DNA from: an uncultured Lachnospiraceae bacterium
GTDB taxonomy: Bacteria; Bacillota; Clostridia; Lachnospirales; Lachnospiraceae
Assembly (NCBI GenBank): GCA_910584685.1
Contig: CAJUAO010000007.1
Coordinates: 1 to 64,000, forward strand
Reading direction: 5' to 3'
Length of the DNA: 64,000 nucleotides
The notes under the pieces were generated by a model. The model saw nothing but the letters and a program-made list of their open reading frames with translations, searched no databases and was not told the DNA's origin. Shown here one piece after another: positions 8,416 to 16,793 of this stretch (within the stretch, counting starts at the first letter, position 1; every line of letters starts with the position of its first letter). The position numbers were made by a program, and so were the translations under genes.

Positions 8416-9388
8416 GCTTGGTAATTTAAACATAGAAAATATAATAGCGCTTGGGCCCATGGCAGGAGTAACAGACCTGCCTTTTAGATTGCTTTGCAGG
8501 GAGCAGGGCTGCGGAATAATGTATACGGAAATGGTAAGCGCAAAGGCTATTCTTTACAATAACAAAAATACAAAGGAGCTTTTGCAGACAGACAAAAGGG
8601 AACATCCTATAGGCGTGCAGCTTTTTGGCTCAGAGCCTTCTATTATGGCAGAGATTGGAGCGAAGGTATCAGAGGGGCCGTATGATTTTATAGATGTAAA
8701 TATGGGCTGTCCGGTGCCGAAGATAGTAGGAAATGGAGAAGGCTCGGCGCTTATGAAAAATCCAAGGCTTGCGGAGGACATTATAAAAGCCATGGCAGAT
8801 AAATGTAAAAAGCCAGTTACAGTAAAGATAAGAAAGGGCTTTGATAATGACAATATAAATGCCGTTGAGCTTGCAAAAAGACTGGAGGCAGCCGGCGCCG
8901 CCATGGTGGCAGTCCACGGACGGACAAGAGAGCAGTATTACTCAGGTACGGCAGACTGGGATATTATAAGGAAGGTAAAGGAGGCAGTAAATATTCCTGT
9001 TATAGGCAACGGCGACATAAGAGAGCCGGAGGATGCTAAGAGAATGCTTGAGGAAACAGGAGCGGACGGTATTATGATAGGAAGGGCGGCAAGAGGAAAT
9101 CCATGGATATTTAAAAGCTGCAGCCATTATCTTTCAACGGGTGAGCTGCTGCAAAAGCCTGATAAAAATGAAATACTTCAAATGATTTTAAGACATGCCC
9201 ATATGCTTGCGGAATATAAGGGAGAATTTACGGCTGTAAGGGAAATGCGAAAGCATACGTCATGGTATGTTACGGGACTTTCACATGCAACTGATATAAG
9301 AAACAGGATAAATTATGTGGAAAGTCTTGAGGAAATGGAAGAAATGCTCGTAAGCTGTCTTGGAAGCCGGGCTGTTTCAGTAAGATAA
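8408..9388 (+). CDS. dus: tRNA-dihydrouridine synthase
   Basis: A 326-residue flavoenzyme that reduces specific tRNA uridines to dihydrouridine. TIM-barrel motifs are GPMAGVTDLPFRLL, VQLFGSEP, the signature DVNMGCPVPKIV with the catalytic Cys, VTVKIRKGF, VHGRTREQYYSG, GNGDI, and the FMN-binding GADGIMIGRAARGNPWIF. It looks most like the DusB branch. Its start overlaps the previous gene, continuing the birA operon. Confidence 0.93.
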   Translation: MIKLGNLNIENIIALGPMAGVTDLPFRLLCREQGCGIMYTEMVSAKAILYNNKNTKELLQTDKREHPIGVQLFGSEPSIMAEIGAKVSEGPYDFIDVNMGCPVPKIVGNGEGSALMKNPRLAEDIIKAMADKCKKPVTVKIRKGFDNDNINAVELAKRLEAAGAAMVAVHGRTREQYYSGTADWDIIRKVKEAVNIPVIGNGDIREPEDAKRMLEETGADGIMIGRAARGNPWIFKSCSHYLSTGELLQKPDKNEILQMILRHAHMLAEYKGEFTAVREMRKHTSWYVTGLSHATDIRNRINYVESLEEMEEMLVSCLGSRAVSVR

Positions 9389-9509
9389 ATATATACAAGG
9401 TATTGAAAATGCAGTTATATACCGGTATTATGTCCTGTGTGTTGAATTATTATTGTTACATACTTTCATGCATGGATATTTATAATTTAGAAGGAAAGGA
9501 AGGTTATAT

Positions 9510-10070
9510 ATGGTTAGCAGCGGATATAAAAAGATTATATGGGGGATATTGATAAGCGGACTGCATATAAATAGAGATATAGGTGTATTTGCAGTACAGA
9601 TTATCCCAAGCACCATAGGATACGTAATCCTGTATATGGGTATAAAGGAGCTTCATGAGCAGGCAGGGCTTGAATATATGGAGAAGCTAAAGAAGGACAC
9701 CTTAAGGCTCGTTATACTGTCAGGAGTATTTTGGATATACGGTTTTTTGTTTGGATACAAAATGGCGCTGTCAAAGGGTATAGCAATTTGCTTCTATCTG
9801 GTGGAGCTCTTGCTATACGGAGATTTATTGAATAAATCAATAAAGTATTATAAGGAAACTAACAGGGAGAAGTACGCCGACAGGCTAAGAAAAAGCCGGA
9901 TGAGCTTTATTAAGGCGTTTATAGCTCTTTTGGCGCTTCACCTTGTTGCAATGCTGCCGCAGACAGCCATGTATCTGGAATATCCGTGTCTTACGCTTAT
10001 GTTTATGGCAAAGGTATGGCTTACATTAATGATACAAAAGCTTAGCTGGGATAATGTAAATGAGGTGTAA
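9510..10070 (+). CDS. uncharacterised membrane protein
   Basis: 186 residues with about five hydrophobic segments and basic loops (YYKETNREKYADRLRKSRM). ATG 9510 follows AAGGAAAGGAAGG. It sits alone between dus and greA; a TATAAT at 9481-9486 suggests its own promoter although no matching -35 is clear. No family is recognised. Confidence 0.65.
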   Translation: MVSSGYKKIIWGILISGLHINRDIGVFAVQIIPSTIGYVILYMGIKELHEQAGLEYMEKLKKDTLRLVILSGVFWIYGFLFGYKMALSKGIAICFYLVELLLYGDLLNKSIKYYKETNREKYADRLRKSRMSFIKAFIALLALHLVAMLPQTAMYLEYPCLTLMFMAKVWLTLMIQKLSWDNVNEV

Positions 10071-10088
10071 ATGTAGAGACATAACATC

Positions 10089-10117
10089 TTGACAAAATAT
10101 AAATTCGTAGTTATAAT
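10089..10117 (+). promoter_or_regulatory. promoter of greA-lysS
   Basis: Exact consensus TTGACA (10089-10094) and TATAAT (10112-10117) with 17-bp spacing, 32 bp before the greA ATG. Confidence 0.85.
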
Positions 10118-10149
10118 ACACTGATTGATATTAGGAAGGAGTCTTAAGA

Positions 10150-10635
10150 ATGACTGAAGCAAAAAAGAATATTTTAACATATGCCGGATTACAAAAGCTT
10201 GAAAATGAATTGCAGGACCTTAAACTTGTAAAGAGAAAAGAGGTAGCGGAAAAAATTAAGGAAGCCAGAGAGCAGGGCGATTTATCTGAAAATGCAGAAT
10301 ATGATGCAGCAAAGGATGAGCAGAGAGACATAGAAGCAAGAATTGAGGAAATAGAAAAAATCCTTAAAAACGCAGAGGTAGTTGATGAGGATGAGATTGA
10401 TATAAAAAAGATAAACGTAGGCTGCTGTGTAAAGGTCCTTGACCTTGAGTATGACGAGGAGCTTGAGTTTAAGATTGTAGGCTCTACAGAGACAAACAGC
10501 TTAGAGAACAAGATTTCAAACGAATCGCCTATGGGCAGGGAGCTTATTGGTAAAAAGAAGAATGATGTAGTTACTGTGGAAACTGTAGACGGTGAAATTA
10601 AATATAAAGTACTTTCGATTCATAGAATTAGTTAG
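10150..10635 (+). CDS. greA: transcription elongation factor GreA
   Basis: 161 residues. An N-terminal antiparallel coiled coil carries the acidic tip GDLSENAEYDAAKDEQ, which reaches the RNA polymerase active site to stimulate cleavage of backtracked RNA. A C-terminal FKBP-like domain contains ESPMGRELIGKKKNDVV. Standard length. lysS follows closely and shares the consensus promoter, a common clostridial arrangement. Confidence 0.96.
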   Translation: MTEAKKNILTYAGLQKLENELQDLKLVKRKEVAEKIKEAREQGDLSENAEYDAAKDEQRDIEARIEEIEKILKNAEVVDEDEIDIKKINVGCCVKVLDLEYDEELEFKIVGSTETNSLENKISNESPMGRELIGKKKNDVVTVETVDGEIKYKVLSIHRIS

Positions 10636-10664
10636 CTTATTATATAGAAATAATGGAGGAAGAT

Positions 10665-12158
10665 ATGGCACAGCAGAATGTACAGCAGGATATAAACCAG
10701 CTTCTTAAGGTAAGAAGAGAAAAGTTGGCAGACCTTCAGGAGAGAGGCAGGGACCCCTTTAAGATTACAAAGTTTGATGTGAGCCATCACAGTATGGAAA
10801 TAAAGGAGAACTATGCCAATCTTGAGGGAAAGACCGTATCGGTAGCCGGAAGGATGATGTTTAAAAGAGTTATGGGAAAGGCATCCTTCTGCAATATTCA
10901 GGATTTACAGGGCAATATACAGGTATATGTGGCAAGGGATGATATAGGAGAGGACGATTACAAGGATTTTAAAAAATATGATGCGGGCGATATATTAGGT
11001 ATTACCGGCAGAGTGTTTACCACGCAGACAGGCGAAATATCTGTTCATGCAGAAGCAGTTACTCTTCTCTCAAAAAGCCTCCAGATACTTCCTGAGAAGT
11101 ATCATGGCCTGACAGATACAGATACGAGATACCGTCAGAGGTATGTTGACCTTATAATGAATGCAGATGTTAAGGATACGTTTATCAAGCGTTCAAAGGT
11201 GCTTTCAAGCATACGTAAATTCTTAGACGGGGAGGGCTTCATGGAGGTTGAAACGCCTATGCTTGTGTCAAACGCAGGGGGAGCTGCGGCAAGACCTTTT
11301 GAGACGCATTTTAATGCTCTTGACGAGGACTTAAAGCTTAGAATTTCCCTTGAGCTTTACTTAAAGAGACTTATTGTAGGCGGTATGGAGAGAGTGTACG
11401 AGATAGGCAGAGTGTTTAGAAATGAAGGTCTTGACACAAGACATAACCCTGAATTTACTCTTATGGAGCTATATCAGGCATATACTGATTACTATGGAAT
11501 GATGGATTTAACGGAAAGACTTTACAGATACGTTGCGAAGGAGGTTACAGGCTCAGAGGTTATTACCTACGGTGAGCATACTATGGATTTATCAAAGCCT
11601 TTTGAGCGGATAACCATGGCAGATGCGGTAAAGAAGTATTCAGGCGTGGATTTTAACGATATACACACATTGGAGGAGGCAAGAGCCAAGGCTAAGGAGC
11701 ATCATATTGAATTTGAGGAAAGACACGGAAAGGGAGACATACTTAATCTTTTTTTTGAGGAGTTCGTGGAAGAGCATCTTATACAGCCTACCTTTGTTAT
11801 GGACCACCCTATAGAAATTTCACCTCTTACAAAGAAGAAGCCGGATAATCCTGAGTATGTAGAGCGTTTTGAATTTTTTATGAACGGCTGGGAGATGGCA
11901 AACGCATACTCAGAGCTTAACGACCCTATAGACCAGAGAGAGCGCTTTGAGGCTCAGGAGAAGGCGTTTGCTGCCGGTGATGATGAGGCGAATCATACAG
12001 ATGAGGATTTCTTAAATGCGTTATGTATAGGTATGCCGCCTACAGGAGGCATTGGATACGGAATTGACCGAATGGTTATGATGATGACAAATTCGCCGGC
12101 TATAAGGGATGTGCTGTTGTTCCCGACAATGAAGTCATTACCGAACAACAAGGATTAA
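10665..12158 (+). CDS. lysS: lysyl-tRNA synthetase, class II
   Basis: 497 residues from ATG 10665, which is preceded by GGAGGA at 10655-10660. An N-terminal OB-fold (KTVSVAGRMMFKRVMGKASFC) is followed by the catalytic core: motif 1 GFMEVETPMLV, motif 2 region VFRNEGLDTRHNPEFT, and motif 3 GIGYGIDRMVMM. The last codons (PTMKSLPNNKD) are the integration target of the downstream element. A second, slightly different copy of this end (PTMKSLPNEKG) lies at 29001-29037, so the current C-terminus was supplied by the inserted element. Confidence 0.96.
   Translation: MAQQNVQQDINQLLKVRREKLADLQERGRDPFKITKFDVSHHSMEIKENYANLEGKTVSVAGRMMFKRVMGKASFCNIQDLQGNIQVYVARDDIGEDDYKDFKKYDAGDILGITGRVFTTQTGEISVHAEAVTLLSKSLQILPEKYHGLTDTDTRYRQRYVDLIMNADVKDTFIKRSKVLSSIRKFLDGEGFMEVETPMLVSNAGGAAARPFETHFNALDEDLKLRISLELYLKRLIVGGMERVYEIGRVFRNEGLDTRHNPEFTLMELYQAYTDYYGMMDLTERLYRYVAKEVTGSEVITYGEHTMDLSKPFERITMADAVKKYSGVDFNDIHTLEEARAKAKEHHIEFEERHGKGDILNLFFEEFVEEHLIQPTFVMDHPIEISPLTKKKPDNPEYVERFEFFMNGWEMANAYSELNDPIDQRERFEAQEKAFAAGDDEANHTDEDFLNALCIGMPPTGGIGYGIDRMVMMMTNSPAIRDVLLFPTMKSLPNNKD
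12122..12146 (+). other. left attachment site (attL) within lysS
   Basis: CCCGACAATGAAGTC then A then TTACCGAAC. It matches 29001-29025 at 24 of 25 positions. Confidence 0.85.
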
Positions 12159-12211
12159 AAACCCAGTGTTTATGCGGGTTTGCGGACACGAAAAATCGAG
12201 AAGCCCTACAT

Positions 12212-12234
12212 CTTTACATCAAACTTACATCAAA
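12212..12234 (+). repeat. tandem arm-type integrase-binding repeats, left end
   Basis: CTTTACATCAAA is immediately followed by CTTACATCAAA. The same TTTACATCAAA word recurs near the right end at 28863-28873. Position about 70 bp inside the att core fits arm-type sites of tyrosine integrases. Confidence 0.55.
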
Positions 12235-12285
12235 TGGTGCGTAGATTTGTGCAGAGATGAAAAAATCGCATAATTTTGTATTTAA

Positions 12286-12322
12286 GACCTTGAGAGGATA
12301 ACACCTTTCAAGGTCTTTTTTT
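12286..12322 (+). terminator. hairpin terminator inside the left end
   Basis: GACCTTGA / TCAAGGTC stem followed by seven T. It may insulate lysS from the element; a recurrent leader ORF follows it. Confidence 0.75.
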
Positions 12323-12332
12323 GCGTTGTGCA

Positions 12333-12383
12333 ATGTATCCGGTCGCAAACTACAAGGTTTCTTTGATTTCCAATACAATCTAA
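12333..12383 (+). CDS. short leader ORF, copy 1 of a recurring module
   Basis: ATG 12333 encodes 16 residues, MYPVANYKVSLISNTI, ending 28 bp before the next gene and directly behind a T-tailed hairpin. Similar sequence follows hairpins at 12839 and 30016. It may be a leader peptide or simply a relic; no ribosome site is evident. Confidence 0.35.
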   Translation: MYPVANYKVSLISNTI

Positions 12384-12411
12384 TTGCAAAGGAAATACAG
12401 GAGGGAAGCCT

Positions 12412-12774
12412 ATGAATAAACAGATATACATAACAGAGGAAGAAAGGGAAAAATGCAAAAAGGTTGCCAATGCCTTTTTGGAAATCTATCAGGAAGATGA
12501 TGTGCTGGTGGTGGACGCCGGAAGGTTCGGGTTTGTGAAATTGCAGAATTATATGCCAAACGAGGGATTTGACAGTGTCACGACTTATACGGACAGCAGG
12601 GATATGTTGGAGGACTTATGGCAGGATTGGCTGGTTACACAGCTTTTTGCTCTTTCAAAAGGAACGCCGATGGAAGATTTTACGCAGGAGGAGTTATTAA
12701 AGATACTGCCGACGAAAAAGCAGAAGGAATTTGCTTATAAAAAGATTTGCTTTATGAATAAAGCCGCAATTTGA
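12412..12774 (+). CDS. hypothetical protein at the left end of the element
   Basis: 120 residues, soluble and acidic, with good RBS AGGAGGG before ATG 12412. The sequence (ITEEEREKCKKVANAFLEIYQEDDVLVVDAGRFGFVKLQNY) suggests a small alpha/beta accessory protein. It is followed by a strong terminator, so it is a single-gene unit. Family not recognised. Confidence 0.65.
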   Translation: MNKQIYITEEEREKCKKVANAFLEIYQEDDVLVVDAGRFGFVKLQNYMPNEGFDSVTTYTDSRDMLEDLWQDWLVTQLFALSKGTPMEDFTQEELLKILPTKKQKEFAYKKICFMNKAAI

Positions 12775-12802
12775 AATAATTTTTAATATGTGGATAGCAA
12801 TG

Positions 12803-12840
12803 TTTCCCTGAGATAAAGAAGCTTCTCAGGGAAATTTTTT
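12803..12840 (+). terminator. rho-independent terminator
   Basis: TTTCCCTGAGA paired with TCTCAGGGAAA, then a run of T ending at 12840. Confidence 0.85.
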
Positions 12841-13087
12841 GTCTCAATTCGCAAACTACAAGGTTTTTCCGATTTCCCATATCAGCTTTGGATTGTTTGC
12901 CGCAGAAGAGCTTATCAGTACAAGCGGTACGGCTATCCCTGCCGACGGTCTGATTGAGATTATTACCCTTGATGAAAACGGCAAGTCTACCGACGCCGTT
13001 GACGATCTGATTATCAAGTTCGGACACGCCCCTAAACGGAAATTCAAAGTGATAGAAAAGGAAAAGGACTGCCGTGAATCGAGATAG
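12839..13087 (+). pseudogene. fragment of a conjugation-module gene
   Basis: Frame from a TTG in the terminator tail, 82 codons. Residues 4-12 repeat the FANYK..IS leader signature. The rest (FGLFAAEELISTSGTAIPADGLIEIITLDENGKS...) reads like the end of a larger protein. No ribosome site is present. It overlaps the start of the coupling-protein gene by 14 bases, as a genuine upstream operon gene would. Most likely a fusion of leader debris to the 3' end of a lost gene. Confidence 0.45.
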
Positions 13088-14757
13088 CGAAAGGCAGTCC
13101 TCTATTATTCTTTCCATTATCGGTATTCTTCCTGTTGTGTGGCTTGGGCTTTTGATAGCGCCGTCTGTAAAGGGCGGTTTGCCGGAGATACTGCCGAGCC
13201 TGATGACTGTATTTAACAATCCGTTTCATATAGAGCTTTGCGGGGACAGCGTAAAAACTGTCCTCGTTCTGCTTCTCTGCTACGGAATGGGAATCGGGGT
13301 ATATCTTTCAACACGGAGGAACTACCGCAGGCGGGAGGAACACGGCTCGGCAAAATGGGGCAATGCAAGAGCCGTAGATAAGAAATACAGACAAAACCCG
13401 TTTTTACTGCAAGCCGAATTTAATGCAGGCGAACACCTCTTTTGTGATTCTTGATCCGAAGGGGGAAATCGTGCGTGATGTAGGAAAGCTGCTTGAAAAG
13501 AAAGGCTTTGAGATACGGGTGCTTGACTTAATCTCTATGGAGAAAAGCCATTGCTATAACCCCTTCGTCTATTTAAGAAATGACAACGATATTCAGCGGC
13601 TTGTCACTAACCTTTTCAAAAGCACTACGCCGAAAGGCTCACAGTCAAACGATCCCTTTTGGGATACGGCGGCTTCCATGCTGCTCTTGGCTCTTGTGTT
13701 CTATCTGCATTACGAAGCGCCGGAGGAGGAACAAAACTTTGCAATGGTAATGGAAATGCTCAGAGCCGCAGCCATCGAGGACGAGGAGGACAACAGACCT
13801 TCTCCCCTTGATAATCTCTTTGCGGACTTGGAGCTTGATAATCCCGACCATATCGCTTTGAAGTATTACCGCTCCTATCATTCCGGCTCTGCAAAGACAT
13901 TAAAATCTATTCAGATCACCCTTGCCGCAAGGCTTGAAAAGTTTAACCTTGAAAGCTTGGCGGCGTTGACCTCGGCAGATGAGCTTGACCTTGCAACGCT
14001 TGGAGAAAAGAAGGTGGCGTTATTCGCTTTGATTCCTGACAACGACTCCAGCTTTAACTTCTTGGTGTCAATCCTTTACACGCAGCTTTTCCAGCAGTTA
14101 TTTTATTCAGCCGACCATATACACGGCGGCTGCCTGCCCGTTCCGGTGCATTTTTTGATGGACGAGTTCGCAAATGTTTCTCTGCCGGATGACTTTGACA
14201 AGATTCTTTCGGTTATGAGGTCAAGAGGTGTGTCTGTCAGTATCATCTTGCAAAACTTGGCGCAGTTAAAGGCTTTATTTGAGAAGCAATGGGAAAGTAT
14301 TGTGGGCAACTGCGACGAGTTTTTGTATCTCGGCGGCAACGAACAGTCCACGCACAAGTATGTGTCAGAACTGCTCGGAAAGGAAACGATTGACACCAAC
14401 ACCTTTGGAAAATCGTCAGGTCGGAGCGGTAACTACTCAACAAACTATCAGATTTCCGGTCGTGAGCTTTTAACGCCGGACGAAGTCAGAATGCTTGATA
14501 ACCGCTATGCCATTCTGTTCATTCGTGGCGAGCTGCCGGTTATGGATTTGAAATACGACATCTTAAAGCACCCGAATGTGGCGCTGACCGCTGACGGAAG
14601 CGCCGGGGCGTATGCACACGGCGAAGTCAGGGACGATGTTGCCACGATTGCGGTGGAATGGATTGATCCGAAAGCCGTTCCCGATATGGAAGTACCGGAA
14701 ACAACCTATGAATTATTGTCTGATGAGGACTTTGAAACCAAAAACAAACAAAAATAA
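13074..14757 (+). pseudogene. VirD4/TraG-type coupling protein, internally deleted and frameshifted
   Basis: The type IV coupling ATPase would feed DNA-relaxase complexes to the conjugation channel. The 5' part (13074-13454) has two transmembrane segments and EEHGSAKWGNARAVDKKYRQNP. The 3' part, in another frame from about 13410, resumes with KTRFYCKPNLMQANTS and has Walker B HFLMDEFANVSLP. The Walker A segment and about 35 codons are missing between them. CAAAACCCG at the junction is both the end of the left part and the expected codons for GKTR, suggesting deletion between short repeats. ATG 13423 could yield a 444-residue fragment lacking Walker A. Non-functional as a coupling protein. Confidence 0.85.
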
Positions 14758-14772
14758 ATGGAGGAAATCACT

Positions 14773-15138
14773 ATGAAGATTTTTAATACGATGAAGAAAA
14801 CCAACAAGGAAACCCACAAGCTGCCGATGAACGGCAAGGTTAAGCGTGGCTTCCGTTTTTACTGTGCCATTGTTGCAGCTCTTACCCTCGTTATGGGTAT
14901 GTCTGTAACGGCGTTTGCCGCAGGCGGCGATCCGATTCAGGTAGTCAACAATTTGTCCGATTTCATTTTCGGTCTGATTCGTGCAATCGGTCTTATCCTG
15001 CTCGGCTTCGGTATCGTTCAGGTAGGACTGAGCCTGAAATCTCACGATCCGTCCCAGAGGGCGAACGGCTTTCTGACTTTGGCGGGCGGCATTATCATCA
15101 CCTTCGCAAAGGAAATCCTCACCCTGATTACGGGCTGA
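14773..15138 (+). CDS. Maff2-family small membrane protein of the conjugation module
   Basis: 121 residues from ATG 14773 (GGAGGA at 14760-14765). A basic N-terminus and hydrophobic export-type segment (CAIVAALTLVMGMSVTAFAAG) precede two further membrane stretches (LSDFIFGLIRAIGLILLGFGIVQVGL; LTLAGGIIITFAKEIL). It is the small hydrophobic protein usually found between virD4 and the TrbL-like gene in Tn1549-type elements, possibly a VirB2/TrbC-like channel component. Intact. Confidence 0.78.
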   Translation: MKIFNTMKKTNKETHKLPMNGKVKRGFRFYCAIVAALTLVMGMSVTAFAAGGDPIQVVNNLSDFIFGLIRAIGLILLGFGIVQVGLSLKSHDPSQRANGFLTLAGGIIITFAKEILTLITG

Positions 15139-15161
15139 TTGACTGACACTTGCAGGAAAGA

Positions 15162-15201
15162 GGGTGTCCCTGGACTGTTTCAGGGACACCCATAATTTTT
15201 T
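15162..15201 (+). terminator. hairpin with T-run between Maff2 and TrbL-like genes
   Basis: 11-bp perfect stem GGGTGTCCCTG / CAGGGACACCC, 8-base loop, then ATAATTTTTT. It lies inside an operon, so probably attenuates downstream expression. Confidence 0.8.
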
Positions 15202-15219
15202 AGAAGGAGGTGCTGACTT

Positions 15220-16056
15220 GTGAGCGATAACTGGGTTGTTCAAAACCTTGAGAACGCCCTTGAAACTTGGAATGAAAAACTCGCTGAAATATGGCAGCTC
15301 ATCACGACCACGCCGCAAAACTTCAAGGGCGGCGGCATTTGGGGAGTGATTGTAAATATCAATGGTGCGGTTCAGGCGATAGGACTTGCCCTGCTCGTCC
15401 TGTTTTTCGTTGTGGGAATGGTAAAGACCTGCGGCAGTTTTACAGAAGTGAAAAAGCCGGAACACGCCTTAAAGCTGTTTATCCGTTTCGCTCTTGCGAA
15501 AGGTGCGATAACCTACGGTATGGAGTTAATGCTTGCCCTGTTCAATATCGTGCAGGGGACGATTTCAACAATTATGACCGCCGCCGGATTTTCTTCGGCA
15601 CAGCAGACAACCTTGCCGCAGGAGATGGTGGATACCATTGAAAGCTGCGGCTTCTTTGAGAGTATCCCATTATGGGCGGTTACGCTGATCGGCGGTCTGT
15701 TTATCACCATAATGTCCTTTATCCTGATTATGACGGTGTACGGCAGATTTTTCAAGTTATATATGTATACTGCCCTTGCTCCCGTTCCCCTTTCCACCTT
15801 TGCCAGAGAGCCGAGTCAGAATGTGGGCAAGAGCTTTATAAAGAGTTACTGCGCTGTCTGCTTGGAGGGCGCTGTCATTGTTTTAGCGTGTATCATCTTT
15901 TCACTCTTTGCCGCTTCGCCGCCCGTTGTCAATCCTGACGCTGCGGCGGTAACACAGGTGTGGGCGTATATCGGAGAGCTTCTCTTTAATATGCTTGTGC
16001 TTGTCGGCAGCGTGAAAATGAGCGACAGGATTATCCGGGAGATGATGGGGCTGTGA
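15220..16056 (+). CDS. TrbL/VirB6-like conjugation membrane protein
   Basis: 278 residues from GTG 15220, preceded by AGAAGGAGG. Six or so transmembrane segments follow a short soluble N-terminus (WVVQNLENALETWNEKLAEIWQ). Motifs such as GRFFKLYMYTALAPVPLSTFA and the C-terminal GSVKMSDRIIREMMGL are typical of the polytopic TrbL/VirB6-type inner-membrane channel protein of Tn1549-like elements. It appears intact although its partners are broken. Confidence 0.8.
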   Translation: MSDNWVVQNLENALETWNEKLAEIWQLITTTPQNFKGGGIWGVIVNINGAVQAIGLALLVLFFVVGMVKTCGSFTEVKKPEHALKLFIRFALAKGAITYGMELMLALFNIVQGTISTIMTAAGFSSAQQTTLPQEMVDTIESCGFFESIPLWAVTLIGGLFITIMSFILIMTVYGRFFKLYMYTALAPVPLSTFAREPSQNVGKSFIKSYCAVCLEGAVIVLACIIFSLFAASPPVVNPDAAAVTQVWAYIGELLFNMLVLVGSVKMSDRIIREMMGL

Positions 16057-16088
16057 TTGTGACATTTTTGCAAATTTCAGAGACGCTG

Positions 16089-16117
16089 TTGCATTTTACG
16101 ATGAATTAGGGTATAAT
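16089..16117 (+). promoter_or_regulatory. promoter of the toxin-antitoxin pair
   Basis: TTGCAT (16089-16094) and TATAAT (16112-16117), 17-bp spacer, 32 bp before the antitoxin ATG. Confidence 0.7.
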
Positions 16118-16148
16118 AATTACAGCAGATTTGAAAGGAGCAAATGTT

Positions 16149-16403
16149 ATGCCAAATATAAAGCCTGTGTCTGATTTGAGAAATTATACGGAGGTACTGC
16201 GGGACATTGCGGTTGGAGAGCCTGTATTCCTGACAAAAAACGGCAGGGGCAGATATGCCATTGTCGATATGGAGGAATACGAAAAAACAAAGGCTGTGAT
16301 TAAGCTGATGGGTGAGCTTTCCAAAGGAGAACAGTCCGCAAAGGAAAAAGGCTGGACGGATATTGCCGATGTTGAGAAAATGTTAGGTATTGCTAATGGC
16401 TGA
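16149..16403 (+). CDS. Phd/YefM-type antitoxin
   Basis: 84 residues from ATG 16149 after GAAAGGAG. The N-terminal PVSDLRNYTEVLRDIAVGEPVFLTKNGRGRYAIVDMEEYE is the classic Phd/YefM dimerisation and DNA-binding fold; the C-terminal helix should wrap the toxin. The toxin gene overlaps its last codons by 8 bases. Probably autorepresses its own promoter, which is a standard feature of the family. The pair is wedged between the TrbL-like and PrgI genes. Confidence 0.88.
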   Translation: MPNIKPVSDLRNYTEVLRDIAVGEPVFLTKNGRGRYAIVDMEEYEKTKAVIKLMGELSKGEQSAKEKGWTDIADVEKMLGIANG

Positions 16404-16719
16404 GATAAAATTTTCACCGGAAGCGATTACTGACTTACAGCAGACGAAAGCATATATTACGGAGGAGCTTTGCAATGAGCAGGCGGCAGTAGGTACGCTT
16501 GCCAAGATCACAAAGAGAATCCGGCAGCTTTCTGACTTTCCTGAAATCGGCGCTCCGCTTTCCTCTATCGTAGACTTTGAAACGGACTACCGTTTTTTGG
16601 TCTGCGGCAATTATACGGTGTTTTACCGAATCGAAAATCAGACAGTAAATATTGTCCGTGTGCTTTACGGACGGAGGAACTTTATGCAAATCCTGTTTGG
16701 AGAGCCAAGCGATAACTGA
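16396..16719 (+). CDS. RelE/ParE-type toxin
   Basis: 107 residues. The fold signature is visible: IKFSPEAITDLQQTKAYI at the start, IRQLSDFPEIGAPLSSI in the middle, DYRFLVCGNYTVFYRIENQTVNIVRVLYGRRNFMQIL at the end. It would act as a ribosome-dependent mRNase (RelE) or gyrase poison (ParE); the sequence alone does not separate these, but the FYRIE...RVLYGRR end is common in ParE-like members. Coupled to the upstream antitoxin. It may stabilise the element against loss. Confidence 0.87.
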   Translation: MAEIKFSPEAITDLQQTKAYITEELCNEQAAVGTLAKITKRIRQLSDFPEIGAPLSSIVDFETDYRFLVCGNYTVFYRIENQTVNIVRVLYGRRNFMQILFGEPSDN

Positions 16720-16738
16720 ATACAACTCAAAAGAAACG

Positions 16739-16771
16739 AATCGTCATCTGAAAAGGGTGGCGATTTTTTTA
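16739..16771 (+). terminator. terminator after the toxin gene
   Basis: Imperfect stem AATCGTCATC / GGGTGGCGATT followed by seven T. Confidence 0.6.
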
Positions 16772-16793
16772 TGCCAATAGAAAGGAGCTTTTA

